NCBI GenBank assembly: GCA_947371645.1
Contig: CANBQJ010000038.1
Location: forward strand, 1 to 22,355
DNA length: 22,355 bases
Reading direction: 5' to 3'
DNA from: Burkholderiales bacterium
Lineage (GTDB): Bacteria; Pseudomonadota; Gammaproteobacteria; Burkholderiales; Burkholderiaceae
This document shows positions 8,737 to 15,005 of this stretch, one piece after another; position 1 is the stretch's first letter; the number at the start of each line of letters is the position of its first letter. The translations under genes were made by a program, and so were the position numbers. The notes beneath the pieces were generated by a model. The model searched no databases and was not told where the DNA came from. It worked only from the letters and a program-made list of their open reading frames with translations.

Positions 8737-9969
8737 TCAGCTGACGCTGGGTGTGCTGGGCAAGGTGTGCGTGGTGGATGCGGCGGCGCGCAGGCCCGCG
8801 CGGTCGGTGTCGAACACACCGAGGGGGTCGAATGCGCGCTGCACCGCTGCATGCAGGCGCAGGCTGCTGGCGGCCATGGGGCTGAGCGACCAGGCCTGGC
8901 CAGGCGCACGGTAAAAAGGCTGGGCCTGGCCGCCCACGCGCGCCATCAGCGCATGGATGGCGGCGGCGGGCGCGGGCGTGCACACCCAGCGCAAGGCCCC
9001 AAGCCATTCGGTGAGCTGCTCGCCATGCAGGGCCAACGGCGGCGTGGTGGGCGGCACCGACAAGCGCCACAGGGTGATGCCCTGCCCGCCCGACTGGTCC
9101 ACGGCCTGGCGTGCCCGGGTGAAGAACTCGTCGCTGTGGTCGCGCACACCCAGCCAGAAGGCATCGGCCACAGGCGGGGTCAGCAACTCGCCTCGGCGTT
9201 CCTTGTAGAGGCCCTGCACGGCCTGCACCACGGCGGCGCGGGCACCGCTCAGTCGCAACACCAGCATGCCGTCCCACCAGGCCGAGGCATCGATGGGCAA
9301 AGGCTGTGCGGCCCAGCGGCTGACCTGCAGGAGCGCCTCTTCTTCACTGAGCTCGAAGCGCATGCTGGCGCTGACCACAGGCTGGGGCAGCACCTTGAGC
9401 GTCACGTCCACCAGCAGGCCCAGGGTGCCCAGGCTGCCGGCCATCAGGCGGGTGAGGTCAAAGCCGGCCACGTTTTTCATCACCGCGCCGCCAAAGCGCA
9501 GCAGCTGGCCCTGGCCGTTGATGACGGTGCAGCCCAGCAGGTGGTCGCGCACGGCGCCGCGTTGCGCCCGGGCAGGGCCGCTCAGGCCGCAGGCCACCAT
9601 GCCGCCCACCGTGGCCTCGCCGCGCTGGCCGGGGGCAAAGCGGTAACGCGGCGGCTCGAAGGCCAGGGCCTGGCCCTGCTGCGCCAGCATGGCTTCCAGC
9701 TCGATCACCGGGGTGCCGGCGCGCACGCGCACCACCAGCTCGCTGGGCTCGTGCACCTCGACGCCCTGCCAGGTGCGGGTGTCCAGCTCGGTGGTGGCGT
9801 CGCCTGTCGCGGCCTGTCCCACGTTGCCCTTGCTGCCGCCACCGCAAGGACGCAGCTTGTGGCCTTGCGCGGCGGCCTGCCGCACCTGGTCCAACCAGGC
9901 CTGGAGGGGCTCGGGCAAGGTCGCAGGGGCCAACTCAGGTGGCGGACAATCGATGGCCGGTGGGTGCAT
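8737..9969 (-). CDS. glcE: Glycolate oxidase FAD-binding subunit GlcE
   Basis: This encodes 410 residues from the ATG at 9969. The frame stays open upstream to about 10011, but the extra 14 residues (GWQCCRRRYACHI) look like non-coding sequence. FAD-binding type 4 (PCMH/VAO family) signatures are LRPCGGGSKGN near residues 38-48, VGGMVACGLSGPARAQRGAVRDHLLG, and GGAVMKNVAGFDLTRLMAGSLGTLG. The C-terminal half is the less conserved GlcE cap. GlcE pairs with GlcD and GlcF to oxidise glycolate from phosphoglycolate salvage. The protein is longer than the approximately 350 residues of Escherichia coli GlcE. glcE is the first gene of this two-gene unit. Upstream is a divergent Nit gene, so the catalytic GlcD must be encoded elsewhere. 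Confidence 0.92.
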   Translation of the reverse strand: MHPPAIDCPPPELAPATLPEPLQAWLDQVRQAAAQGHKLRPCGGGSKGNVGQAATGDATTELDTRTWQGVEVHEPSELVVRVRAGTPVIELEAMLAQQGQALAFEPPRYRFAPGQRGEATVGGMVACGLSGPARAQRGAVRDHLLGCTVINGQGQLLRFGGAVMKNVAGFDLTRLMAGSLGTLGLLVDVTLKVLPQPVVSASMRFELSEEEALLQVSRWAAQPLPIDASAWWDGMLVLRLSGARAAVVQAVQGLYKERRGELLTPPVADAFWLGVRDHSDEFFTRARQAVDQSGGQGITLWRLSVPPTTPPLALHGEQLTEWLGALRWVCTPAPAAAIHALMARVGGQAQPFYRAPGQAWSLSPMAASSLRLHAAVQRAFDPLGVFDTDRAGLRAAASTTHTLPSTPSVS

Positions 9970-9997
9970 GATGTGGCAAGCATACCGCCGCCGGCAG

Positions 9998-10023
9998 CAC
10001 TGCCAGCCCACACTGCCAGCCAG
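9998..10023. repeat. 13-bp tandem pair in the glcE/Nit divergent gap
   Basis: CACTGCCAGCCCA is followed directly by CACTGCCAGCCAG, so the first 11 bases of the two units are identical. The pair lies in the 80-bp region between the divergent starts of glcE and the Nit hydrolase. A short dyad, GGCAG-CA-CTGCC (9993-10004), overlaps the first copy. Confidence 0.7.
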
Positions 10024-10049
10024 CCCTTCAGCTCATCCCCTTGCCGACC

Positions 10050-10901
10050 ATGCTCGTTGCCGCCTTGCAGATGGTGTCCACCCCCGACGTGGACGAGAAC
10101 CTGGCCACCGCCTTGCGCCTCATCGCCGAAGCGGCGCAAGCCGGCGCCGAGCTGGTGGCCCTGCCCGAGTACTTCTGCCTGATGGGCCTGAAGGACACCG
10201 ACAAGCTGGCGATCGCCGAGCCCCTGGCCGATGCCGACGCCCATGCAGACGGCCCTGGTTCAGCCACGCCGCTGCAAGACGCCCTGTCCAAGGCCGCGAG
10301 GCAACACGGCGTGTGGGTGGTTGCGGGCACGCTGCCCCTGCGCAGCCCGGAGCCTGGTCACGTGTTCAACAGCATGCTGGTGTTCGCCCCGCAAGGCCAG
10401 CGCGTGGCCCGCTACGACAAGATCCACCTGTTTTGTTTTGACGATGGCCAGCGACGCTATGACGAGGCCGCCACGCTCACCCCCGGCCACACGCCGCAGG
10501 CCTTCACGCTCACGGACCGGCAGGGTCAGACTTGGCGCGTGGGCCTGGGCGTCTGCTATGACCTGCGCTTCCCCGAGCTCTTCCGCCAGATGGGGGCCGA
10601 GCAGCCACTGGACCTCATCGTCTTGCCCGCCGCCTTCACCGACACCACGGGCAAGGCGCACTGGGAACTGTTGCTGCGCGCCCGCGCGGTTGAAAACCTC
10701 TGCCACGTGCTGGCGCCCGCGCAAGGCGGCCTGCATGCCAGCGGCCGGCGCACCTTCGGGCACAGCCTGGCCATCGGGCCCTGGGGCGAGGTGCTGGCCG
10801 TGCTGGCCGATGGTGAAGGCGTGGTGATGGCCGCCTTGAGCCGCGAACGGCAAGCCACCGTGCGCGCCCAGCTGCCCGCCTTGTCGCACCGGGTGCTGTG
10901 A
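10050..10901 (+). CDS. Carbon-nitrogen hydrolase, Nit1/Nit2-like amidase
   Basis: This encodes 283 residues of the nitrilase superfamily. The catalytic triad is visible: E40 in ALPEYF, K124 in YDKIHLF, and C169 in GVCYDLRFPELFR. The motif context (YDKIHLFCFD, CYDLRFPE, LLRARAVENLCHVLAPAQ, HSLAIGPWGEVLA) is that of the Nit branch, whose characterised members hydrolyse deaminated glutathione or omega-amides in the cytosol. The true substrate cannot be read from sequence. The ATG at 10050 was chosen because relatives begin MxVAALQMVS; a TTG three codons upstream (10041) is in frame and possible. No clear ribosome binding site is seen. The gene is divergent from glcE and convergent with the small conserved gene downstream, 19 bp away. 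Confidence 0.9.
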   Translation: MLVAALQMVSTPDVDENLATALRLIAEAAQAGAELVALPEYFCLMGLKDTDKLAIAEPLADADAHADGPGSATPLQDALSKAARQHGVWVVAGTLPLRSPEPGHVFNSMLVFAPQGQRVARYDKIHLFCFDDGQRRYDEAATLTPGHTPQAFTLTDRQGQTWRVGLGVCYDLRFPELFRQMGAEQPLDLIVLPAAFTDTTGKAHWELLLRARAVENLCHVLAPAQGGLHASGRRTFGHSLAIGPWGEVLAVLADGEGVVMAALSRERQATVRAQLPALSHRVL

Positions 10902-10920
10902 CCCGGCAGGCTTCAAAGCT

Positions 10921-11295
10921 TCAGTTGTAGCGGCTGTCTGCCCAGTCCGGGGCGGCGGCGATGGCTTCCGCCCGGCCCTGGGGGCTGCTCTCGTACAGGT
11001 CCAGCGCGTGGCCGCCGATGCCATCACGGAAGTGCTTGCGGTCGAACAGCTTGAGCTGCGCCTCCATGGGCAGGTCAGTGATGTTGAGCACGTTGCGCCG
11101 GATCAGGGCGTCGATCAAGTCCTCGATCACCCGCACCAGGCCGGCATCGAGGCTGGCGAACTGGCGCTGCTCGCGCTCTTCGCCCAGGAAGTGCAGGATG
11201 TCCGGGTGGGTGTGCGGCAGCCCTTCCGTGCCCGGCAGGGCTTCACGGTGCAGGCTGACGATCTGGCCGCGGGCATCGCGGATGGCGTAAATCAT
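10921..11295 (-). CDS. Small conserved protein of unknown function
   Basis: This encodes 124 residues. The N-terminus MIYAIRDARGQIVSLHREAL and the central segment LVRVIEDLIDALIRRNVLNITDLP ... AQLKLFDRKHFRD match a family of short proteobacterial proteins that I recall being labelled 'tryptophan synthase subunit beta-like'. It has none of the pyridoxal-phosphate or active-site features of tryptophan synthase, so that label should not be taken as function. The protein is predicted to be soluble and helical, with no signal peptide or membrane segment. The start at 11295 is supported by a GAGAGG ribosome binding site. The longer open frame upstream crosses an intrinsic terminator and is not credible. 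The promoter region contains two strong dyads (11311-11329 and 11371-11383). Confidence 0.75.
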   Translation of the reverse strand: MIYAIRDARGQIVSLHREALPGTEGLPHTHPDILHFLGEEREQRQFASLDAGLVRVIEDLIDALIRRNVLNITDLPMEAQLKLFDRKHFRDGIGGHALDLYESSPQGRAEAIAAAPDWADSRYN

Positions 11296-11310
11296 GGGGT
11301 GCCTCTCGAC

Positions 11311-11329
11311 AACAAGCTGATGGCTTGTT
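11311..11329. promoter_or_regulatory. Perfect 7-bp inverted repeat before the small conserved gene
   Basis: AACAAGC-TGATG-GCTTGTT lies 16 bp upstream of the start codon at 11295 and just before its GAGAGG site. It could be an operator, or a hairpin in the 5' leader that affects translation. No regulator is recognised for it. Confidence 0.5.
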
Positions 11330-11370
11330 CGTGATATCGGCAACGGGACTTCAGGGCTTGAGTGCGGATT

Positions 11371-11383
11371 TGCACCCGGTGCA
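11371..11383. promoter_or_regulatory. Perfect dyad TGCACC-C-GGTGCA
   Basis: This 13-bp palindrome with a single central base lies 76-88 bp upstream of the small conserved gene, immediately after the terminator T-run on the minus strand. The place fits an operator or activator site for that gene. The binding factor is unknown. Confidence 0.4.
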
Positions 11384-11390
11384 TCGCCCG

Positions 11391-11425
11391 AAAAAAAAGC
11401 CGCCAGGTGCGGGCACCCGACGGCT
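11391..11425 (-). terminator. Rho-independent terminator
   Basis: On the minus strand an outer stem AGCCG/CGGCT and an inner stem GGTGC/GCACC (3-nt internal loops, 2-nt tip) are followed by a run of eight T. This is the clearest intrinsic terminator in the window. It closes the transcript that contains the Crp/Fnr gene, but lies about 157 nt after that gene's stop codon, leaving a long 3' UTR or a separate small RNA. Confidence 0.85.
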
Positions 11426-11517
11426 TCAAATGCGATCCATGCCCTGTGATCCGGCCGCAGCGGTGGTGCCCGATCGGCCTCACCCGCTGTGGCGTCAACC
11501 ACGGGTTCATTGTGTGC

Positions 11518-11539
11518 GCCGCCACATGCGCATGGCGGC
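11518..11539. other. G+C inverted repeat 3' of the Crp/Fnr gene
   Basis: Arms GCCGCC and GGCGGC flank a centre containing the palindrome ATGCGCAT. It lies about 40 bp after the Crp/Fnr stop codon on the minus strand. It has no T-run and could be a 3' UTR stabilising hairpin or a protein-binding site. Confidence 0.4.
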
Positions 11540-11581
11540 CTCAGGCTCGCAGGCAGGCGCCAGAAGCGGTAATTTGTGGGC

Positions 11582-12364
11582 TCAGGCCCGGGGCGTGATC
11601 GGGTTGAGGTGGTCCAGCACCGCGCGCTCGGTGTCACTCACCCCCGCCAGGGCCATCAGCTTGGCCCGGTGGATGACCTCGATGCGCCCATAAGACACGC
11701 GCAGCACGCCCTGGTCCTGCAGGTTTTGCAGGATCTGGTTGGTGGTCTGACGCGACAGCGACAGCATCATGCCCAGCTGGGCCTGGCTCAGCGGCAGCAC
11801 ACGGGGCGGCTCCGGCAAGGACGTGTCTTGCGAGGCGTGCACGGGCTGGGCGGTGGTGTGCGTCTGCACCAGCCACACCAGGCGGCGCAGCAGGCGATGC
11901 TCTGCAGACAACAGGGCCATGTCTTCCAGGCCGATGAAGGCCAGGCGCACACGCAAGGCCATCAGCATGCCCAACTCACGCCAGTGGGCCGGCTGCTGGG
12001 CCACCAGGTCCATCATCTCGGCCAGCGGCACGTGCAGCAGGCGGGCGTTGCCATCCACCACGGCGTTGTGGGTGCGGGGCAGCTGGTCAAAGAGGGCGAT
12101 CTCGCCAAACCAGGCGGGCGCTTCGATGATGGAGAGGATGGCTTCCTTGCCGGCCTCGGTGACGCCCGAGATGCGCACCGTGCCGTCGAGCACGGCAAAC
12201 ATGCCGTCGGGCGGGTCACCGCGCATGAAGAGGTGCTCGCCGCTTTGAAGGCGGCGCACCGTGGCGCGCGACAGCAGGTCGGACTCAAAGGCAGGGGTGA
12301 CCTGGGCAAACCAGGGGTCCCCACGCAGCTGCGCGAGCAACTCGGGGGTGATCCATTCGCGCAT
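11582..12364 (-). CDS. Crp/Fnr-family transcriptional regulator
   Basis: This encodes 260 residues. The N-terminal cyclic-nucleotide-binding-like beta-roll spans about residues 18-135 and includes GEHLFMRGDPPDGMFAVLDGTVRI and the phosphate-cassette-like FGEIALFDQLPRTHNAVV. A long dimerisation helix follows (about 135-170). The C-terminal Crp-type winged helix spans about 190-240 (LPLSQAQLGMMLSLSRQTTNQILQNL, then wing YGRIEVIHR). There is no N-terminal Cys cluster, so it is not an oxygen-sensing Fnr with an iron-sulfur cluster; ligand or signal is unknown. It starts 42 bp after cytochrome c4 on the same strand, and a 7-bp-arm palindrome fills part of that gap. Co-transcription with the cytochrome is likely. 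A role in respiratory or stress control is inference from that neighbour only. Confidence 0.9.
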   Translation of the reverse strand: MREWITPELLAQLRGDPWFAQVTPAFESDLLSRATVRRLQSGEHLFMRGDPPDGMFAVLDGTVRISGVTEAGKEAILSIIEAPAWFGEIALFDQLPRTHNAVVDGNARLLHVPLAEMMDLVAQQPAHWRELGMLMALRVRLAFIGLEDMALLSAEHRLLRRLVWLVQTHTTAQPVHASQDTSLPEPPRVLPLSQAQLGMMLSLSRQTTNQILQNLQDQGVLRVSYGRIEVIHRAKLMALAGVSDTERAVLDHLNPITPRA

Positions 12365-12391
12365 GGTCTGGCAGGCGTCAGCCCCGGGGCG

Positions 12392-12409
12392 TGATCCGCA
12401 AACGGATCA
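12392..12409. promoter_or_regulatory. Palindrome between cytochrome c4 and the Crp/Fnr gene
   Basis: TGATCCG-CAAA-CGGATCA is a perfect 7-bp inverted repeat with a 4-nt loop, and it includes the cytochrome c4 stop codon. In RNA it forms a tight hairpin without a T-run; in DNA it is a candidate operator, possibly for the Crp/Fnr protein encoded 28 bp further on. Its spacing does not match canonical CRP or FNR boxes. Confidence 0.5.
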
Positions 12410-13042
12410 ACGCAGGCCGGCGACGTAGTCGGCCAGCGCTTCGATTTCCTTGTCGCTCAGGTTGGCGGCGATGGCCGTCATCTGGGCGCTGTTGGTGCGC
12501 TCGCCCTGGCGGAAGCTCGTCAGCTGGGTTTTGACGTAGTCGCCATGCTGGCCACCCAGGCGGGGGAACTGGGCGGGGATGCCGGCGCCGTTGGGGCTGT
12601 GGCAGCCGGCGCAGGCAGGCACGGCCTTCTTGGCAATGCCACCGCGGTAGATGCGCTCACCCAGGGCGACCAGGTCCTTGTTCTTGGACGCGCCGTCCTT
12701 GGCCTTTTTGCTGCCATAGAAGGCGGCCACGTTGCGCATGTCTTCAGGCGACAGGGCGGCGGCCATGCCGTTCATGATGGCGTTCTTGCGCTTGCCTTCC
12801 TTGAACTCGGTCAGTTGCTTGACCAGGTATTCGGGGTGCTGGGCCTGCAAGATGGGGTACAGGGGCAGGCCACGCGAGCCGTCAAAGGTGTGGCAAGCGC
12901 CACACACGGTGGTGGCTTTGGCTTCACCAGCAGCCAGGTCAGGCTTGGCCGCCTTGGCTTCGGCAGCGCGGGCAAGGCCGGCCGTCAGAGACAAGGACAG
13001 GGCCACCGAGGCAAGGGCGATCAGGTTGGAAAAGCGCTTCAT
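12407..13042 (-). CDS. Dihaem cytochrome c4
   Basis: This encodes 211 residues: a Sec signal peptide (residues 1-26, ending LARA) and two c-type cytochrome domains, each with one CXXCH motif (C47-C50-H51, CGACH; C144-C147-H148, CAGCH). Family features are SRGLPLYPILQAQHPEYLVKQL in domain one, FPRLGGQHGDYVKTQLTSFRQGER in domain two, and Met-containing segments MNGMAAALS and MTAIAANLS that supply the sixth haem ligands. Cytochrome c4 is a periplasmic, membrane-associated electron carrier between the bc1 complex and terminal oxidases. It is divergent from engB with a 57-bp shared promoter region, and is followed by the Crp/Fnr gene. A minus-strand -10-like TAAAAT (13085-13090) lies about 42 bp before its start. 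Confidence 0.93.
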   Translation of the reverse strand: MKRFSNLIALASVALSLSLTAGLARAAEAKAAKPDLAAGEAKATTVCGACHTFDGSRGLPLYPILQAQHPEYLVKQLTEFKEGKRKNAIMNGMAAALSPEDMRNVAAFYGSKKAKDGASKNKDLVALGERIYRGGIAKKAVPACAGCHSPNGAGIPAQFPRLGGQHGDYVKTQLTSFRQGERTNSAQMTAIAANLSDKEIEALADYVAGLR

Positions 13043-13066
13043 GGCGTTGGGGCTGGTGGGTGGATG

Positions 13067-13094
13067 TGGAAAAGCAATCGCGGGATTTTACAAT
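13067..13094 (+). promoter_or_regulatory. Candidate engB promoter giving a leaderless transcript
   Basis: A good sigma-70 -10 box, TACAAT (13089-13094), ends 5 bp before the engB ATG at 13100, so transcription would start at or next to the A of the start codon. A weak -35 (TGGAAA, 13067-13072) lies 16 bp upstream. No ribosome binding site is present before the ATG, in agreement with a leaderless mRNA. The same bases read TAAAAT on the other strand, a -10 candidate for cytochrome c4. Confidence 0.4.
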
Positions 13095-13099
13095 GCCCC

Positions 13100-13951
13100 A
13101 TGCCCGCCTCGAACTCGCACCGACCACAAGCGAAGGTCAAACCGTCCCGCCCTGCAACACCAGCCCCCGATCGCGAGCGCCATGCGCCGCGCAAAGTGGC
13201 GGTGCAGGAGTGGTCTCCCGAGGCCAAAGCCGCCATGGCCTGGGCCCATTCTGCGAGGTTCCTCACCACGGCAGCCAAGCTCAACCAGCTGCCGGTCTCG
13301 GAGTTGCCCGAAGTGGCCTTCGTGGGCCGCTCCAACGCCGGCAAGTCCACGGCCATCAACACCTTGGCGCAGCAGCGCCAGCTGGCCTACGCCTCCAAAA
13401 CACCGGGGCGCACCCAGCACATCAACCTGTTTGAAGTGGGCCCGCGTGAGGCGCCCAACCAGGTCTGGGCCGACCTGCCAGGCTATGGTTACGCCGCCGT
13501 GGAACGCGCCGCCAAGCTGCGCTGGCAAGAGGTGATGGCCGAGTACCTGGCCGAACGCCGCAACCTGGGTGCCGTGGTGCAGATGGTGGATTCACGCCAC
13601 GGTTTCACGGCTTTGGACAAGCAGTTGCTCGAATTCGTGTCGCCACGCGTGCGCTCGGGCGAGGTCAAACTGCTGGTTCTTTTGACCAAAGCCGACAAAC
13701 TCAACCGCAAGGAGCAGGCCGAATCGCTGCGCAACGCGCAGGCCGTGCTGGGCGAGTTGGCCACAGAAGAAGCCGACATGGGCATCGCGCTGTTCTCGTC
13801 GCTGGCGCGCATGGGCCTGGACGACGCGGCGCTGAGCCTGCAAGGCTGGGTCGCCGAGCCCGAGTTTGCACAGGAACAGGCGCGCCTGGCGGCCGAATCC
13901 AAGGCCGCGGCAGAAGCGGCGGCGCTGGACCGGGGCTTCGATCCGGGCTGA
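13100..13951 (+). CDS. engB: Ribosome biogenesis GTP-binding protein EngB (YihA/YsxC)
   Basis: This encodes a 283-residue TRAFAC-class GTPase. All G motifs are present: G1 GRSNAGKST (residues 76-84), G2 in KTPGRTQHIN, G3 DLPGYG (125-130), G4 TKAD (196-199), and a G5-like FSSLARMG. EngB is an essential cytosolic GTPase needed for assembly of the large ribosomal subunit. The usual length is about 200-220 residues; this one has an approximately 45-residue basic, Pro-rich N-terminal extension and an approximately 30-residue Ala/Glu-rich tail. The ATG at 13100 follows a -10 box directly and no ribosome binding site is seen. A later start such as the ATG for MAWAHSARF cannot be ruled out. The gene is convergent with purC, 11 bp apart. 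Confidence 0.93.
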   Translation: MPASNSHRPQAKVKPSRPATPAPDRERHAPRKVAVQEWSPEAKAAMAWAHSARFLTTAAKLNQLPVSELPEVAFVGRSNAGKSTAINTLAQQRQLAYASKTPGRTQHINLFEVGPREAPNQVWADLPGYGYAAVERAAKLRWQEVMAEYLAERRNLGAVVQMVDSRHGFTALDKQLLEFVSPRVRSGEVKLLVLLTKADKLNRKEQAESLRNAQAVLGELATEEADMGIALFSSLARMGLDDAALSLQGWVAEPEFAQEQARLAAESKAAAEAAALDRGFDPG

Positions 13952-13980
13952 TCAGCCGCTGGTCAGGCGCTGGTCAGGCG
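13948..13980. repeat. 11-bp tandem repeat, three copies, across the engB and purC ends
   Basis: The units are CTGATCAGCCG, CTGGTCAGGCG and CTGGTCAGGCG. The first holds the engB stop (TGA, 13949-13951) and the second holds the purC stop (TCA on plus, 13963-13965). On the minus strand every unit carries TGA, and the 11-bp period puts these in all three frames. Confidence 0.88.
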
Positions 13981-14874
13981 TTGAAGGGCCTCGCGGTACT
14001 TGGCCGCGGTGTGTTCAATGACGTCTGGCGGCAAGGCCGGCGACGGTGCGGTCTTGTCCCAGGGCTGGCCGTTGACGGTGGCCTGCTCCAGCCAGTCGCG
14101 CAAGAACTGCTTGTCATAGCTGGGCGGGTTGGCGCCAGCCTGGAAGGCGGCCTCGTAGCCTTCGATGGGCCAGAAGCGCGAGGAGTCGGGCGTCAGCACC
14201 TCGTCCATCAGCGTCAGCGTGCCCTGCTCGTCCAGCCCAAACTCGAACTTGGTGTCCGCGATGATGATGCCCTTGCTCAGCGCGAAATCGGCGGCGCGCT
14301 GGTACAGCTGGATGGACACGTCACGCACCTTGTCGGCCAGCTCCAGGCCGATGATGTCGACCATCTTGTCGAACGAGATGTTCTCGTCGTGGTCGCCCAC
14401 GTCGGCCTTGGTGGCGGGCGTGAAGATGGGCGCGGGCAGCTTGCTGGCGTTCTTCAGGCCAGCCGGCAGCTTCACGCCGCAGACCTCGCCGTTGTGCTGG
14501 TATTCCTTCCAGCCGCTGCCGGCCAGGTAGCCGCGCACCACGGCTTCGACTGGCAGGGGCTTGAGCTTCTTGACCAGCATGGCGCGGCCCTCGACCTGGG
14601 GCCGCTCTGGCGCAGACACGGCACTGACCGGGTCGTCGCCGGTGAGGTGGTTGGGCACCACGCCCTGGAGCAGGTCGAACCAGAAGAGGGCCATCTGCGT
14701 CAGCAAGGCGCCCTTGCCGGGGATGGGCTCGCCCATGATGACGTCAAAGGCGCTGATGCGGTCGGAGGCCACCATCAGGATGCGGTCGTTGCCCACGGCG
14801 TAGTTGTCGCGCACCTTGCCACGCGCCAGCAGCGGCAGGGATTGGAGGGCGGAGGTGTGCAGGGCGTTGCTCAT
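13963..14874 (-). CDS. purC: Phosphoribosylaminoimidazole-succinocarboxamide synthase PurC
   Basis: This encodes 303 residues from the ATG at 14874. The open frame extends about 40 codons further upstream, but that part is Pro/Arg-rich and outside the family. Signatures of SAICAR synthetase are [11 protein letters not shown] (nucleotide loop), [36 protein letters not shown] and [14 protein letters not shown]. The enzyme joins CAIR and aspartate with ATP in de novo purine synthesis (EC 6.3.2.6). The length fits the long betaproteobacterial/yeast type rather than the approximately 237-residue E. coli type. In related genomes purC commonly lies near fbaA and purE/purK. Here purE does not follow, and fbaA is about 7 kb away. 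The last codons fall inside an 11-bp tandem repeat. Confidence 0.96.
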   Translation of the reverse strand: MSNALHTSALQSLPLLARGKVRDNYAVGNDRILMVASDRISAFDVIMGEPIPGKGALLTQMALFWFDLLQGVVPNHLTGDDPVSAVSAPERPQVEGRAMLVKKLKPLPVEAVVRGYLAGSGWKEYQHNGEVCGVKLPAGLKNASKLPAPIFTPATKADVGDHDENISFDKMVDIIGLELADKVRDVSIQLYQRAADFALSKGIIIADTKFEFGLDEQGTLTLMDEVLTPDSSRFWPIEGYEAAFQAGANPPSYDKQFLRDWLEQATVNGQPWDKTAPSPALPPDVIEHTAAKYREALQRLTSA

Positions 14875-14920
14875 GGTGGCGTGGGCAGGCAAAAAAATCG
14901 GGACGACAAACCGCGAAACG

Positions 14921-14941
14921 GCAGGCCGGTATTGTGCCTGC
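14921..14941. promoter_or_regulatory. Inverted repeat in the purC/lyase divergent promoter region
   Basis: GCAGGC and GCCTGC arms, 9 bp apart, flank a sequence that reads CACAATA on the minus strand, a possible -10 for purC. The place is right for an operator, but the match to any known box is weak. Confidence 0.3.
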
Positions 14942-15005
14942 GTGGCCACGCCGGGCGGCAAGCACGCCCCACGCCGCGTGGCACGAACGGGCATCTTGGG
15001 TCAAC

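Larger units (their letters stand above)
11296..11581. other. 286-bp intergenic region with a terminator and several dyads
   Basis: This is the longest gene-free stretch of the window, between two minus-strand genes. Reading down the minus strand it holds a G+C inverted repeat (11518-11539), about 90 bp without clear signals, an intrinsic terminator (11391-11425), a perfect dyad (11371-11383) and a second perfect dyad (11311-11329) just before the next gene. A 72-codon open frame from 11509 runs through the terminator and is judged spurious. Confidence 0.7.

Noticed and set aside
8479..10182. A 567-codon plus-strand open frame opposite glcF and glcE
   Set aside because: It has antisense composition and overlaps two genes with intact catalytic and cofactor motifs.
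10921..11295. Tryptophan synthase beta chain
   Set aside because: The protein is only 124 residues, with no PLP lysine or TrpB motifs. The name appears to be a database carry-over.
11292..11509. A 72-codon minus-strand open frame starting MNPWLTPQRV
   Set aside because: It runs through an intrinsic terminator and overlaps the start of the small conserved gene, with no ribosome binding site and no recognisable family.
12392..12409. A canonical FNR or CRP binding site
   Set aside because: The half-sites TTGAT/ATCA are 10 bp apart instead of 4, and TGTGA/TCACA is not matched. It was kept only as a generic palindrome.
14921..14941. A PurR-type operator for purC
   Set aside because: The repeat does not match the PurR consensus, and PurR control is not expected in this group. 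It was listed only as a weak dyad.
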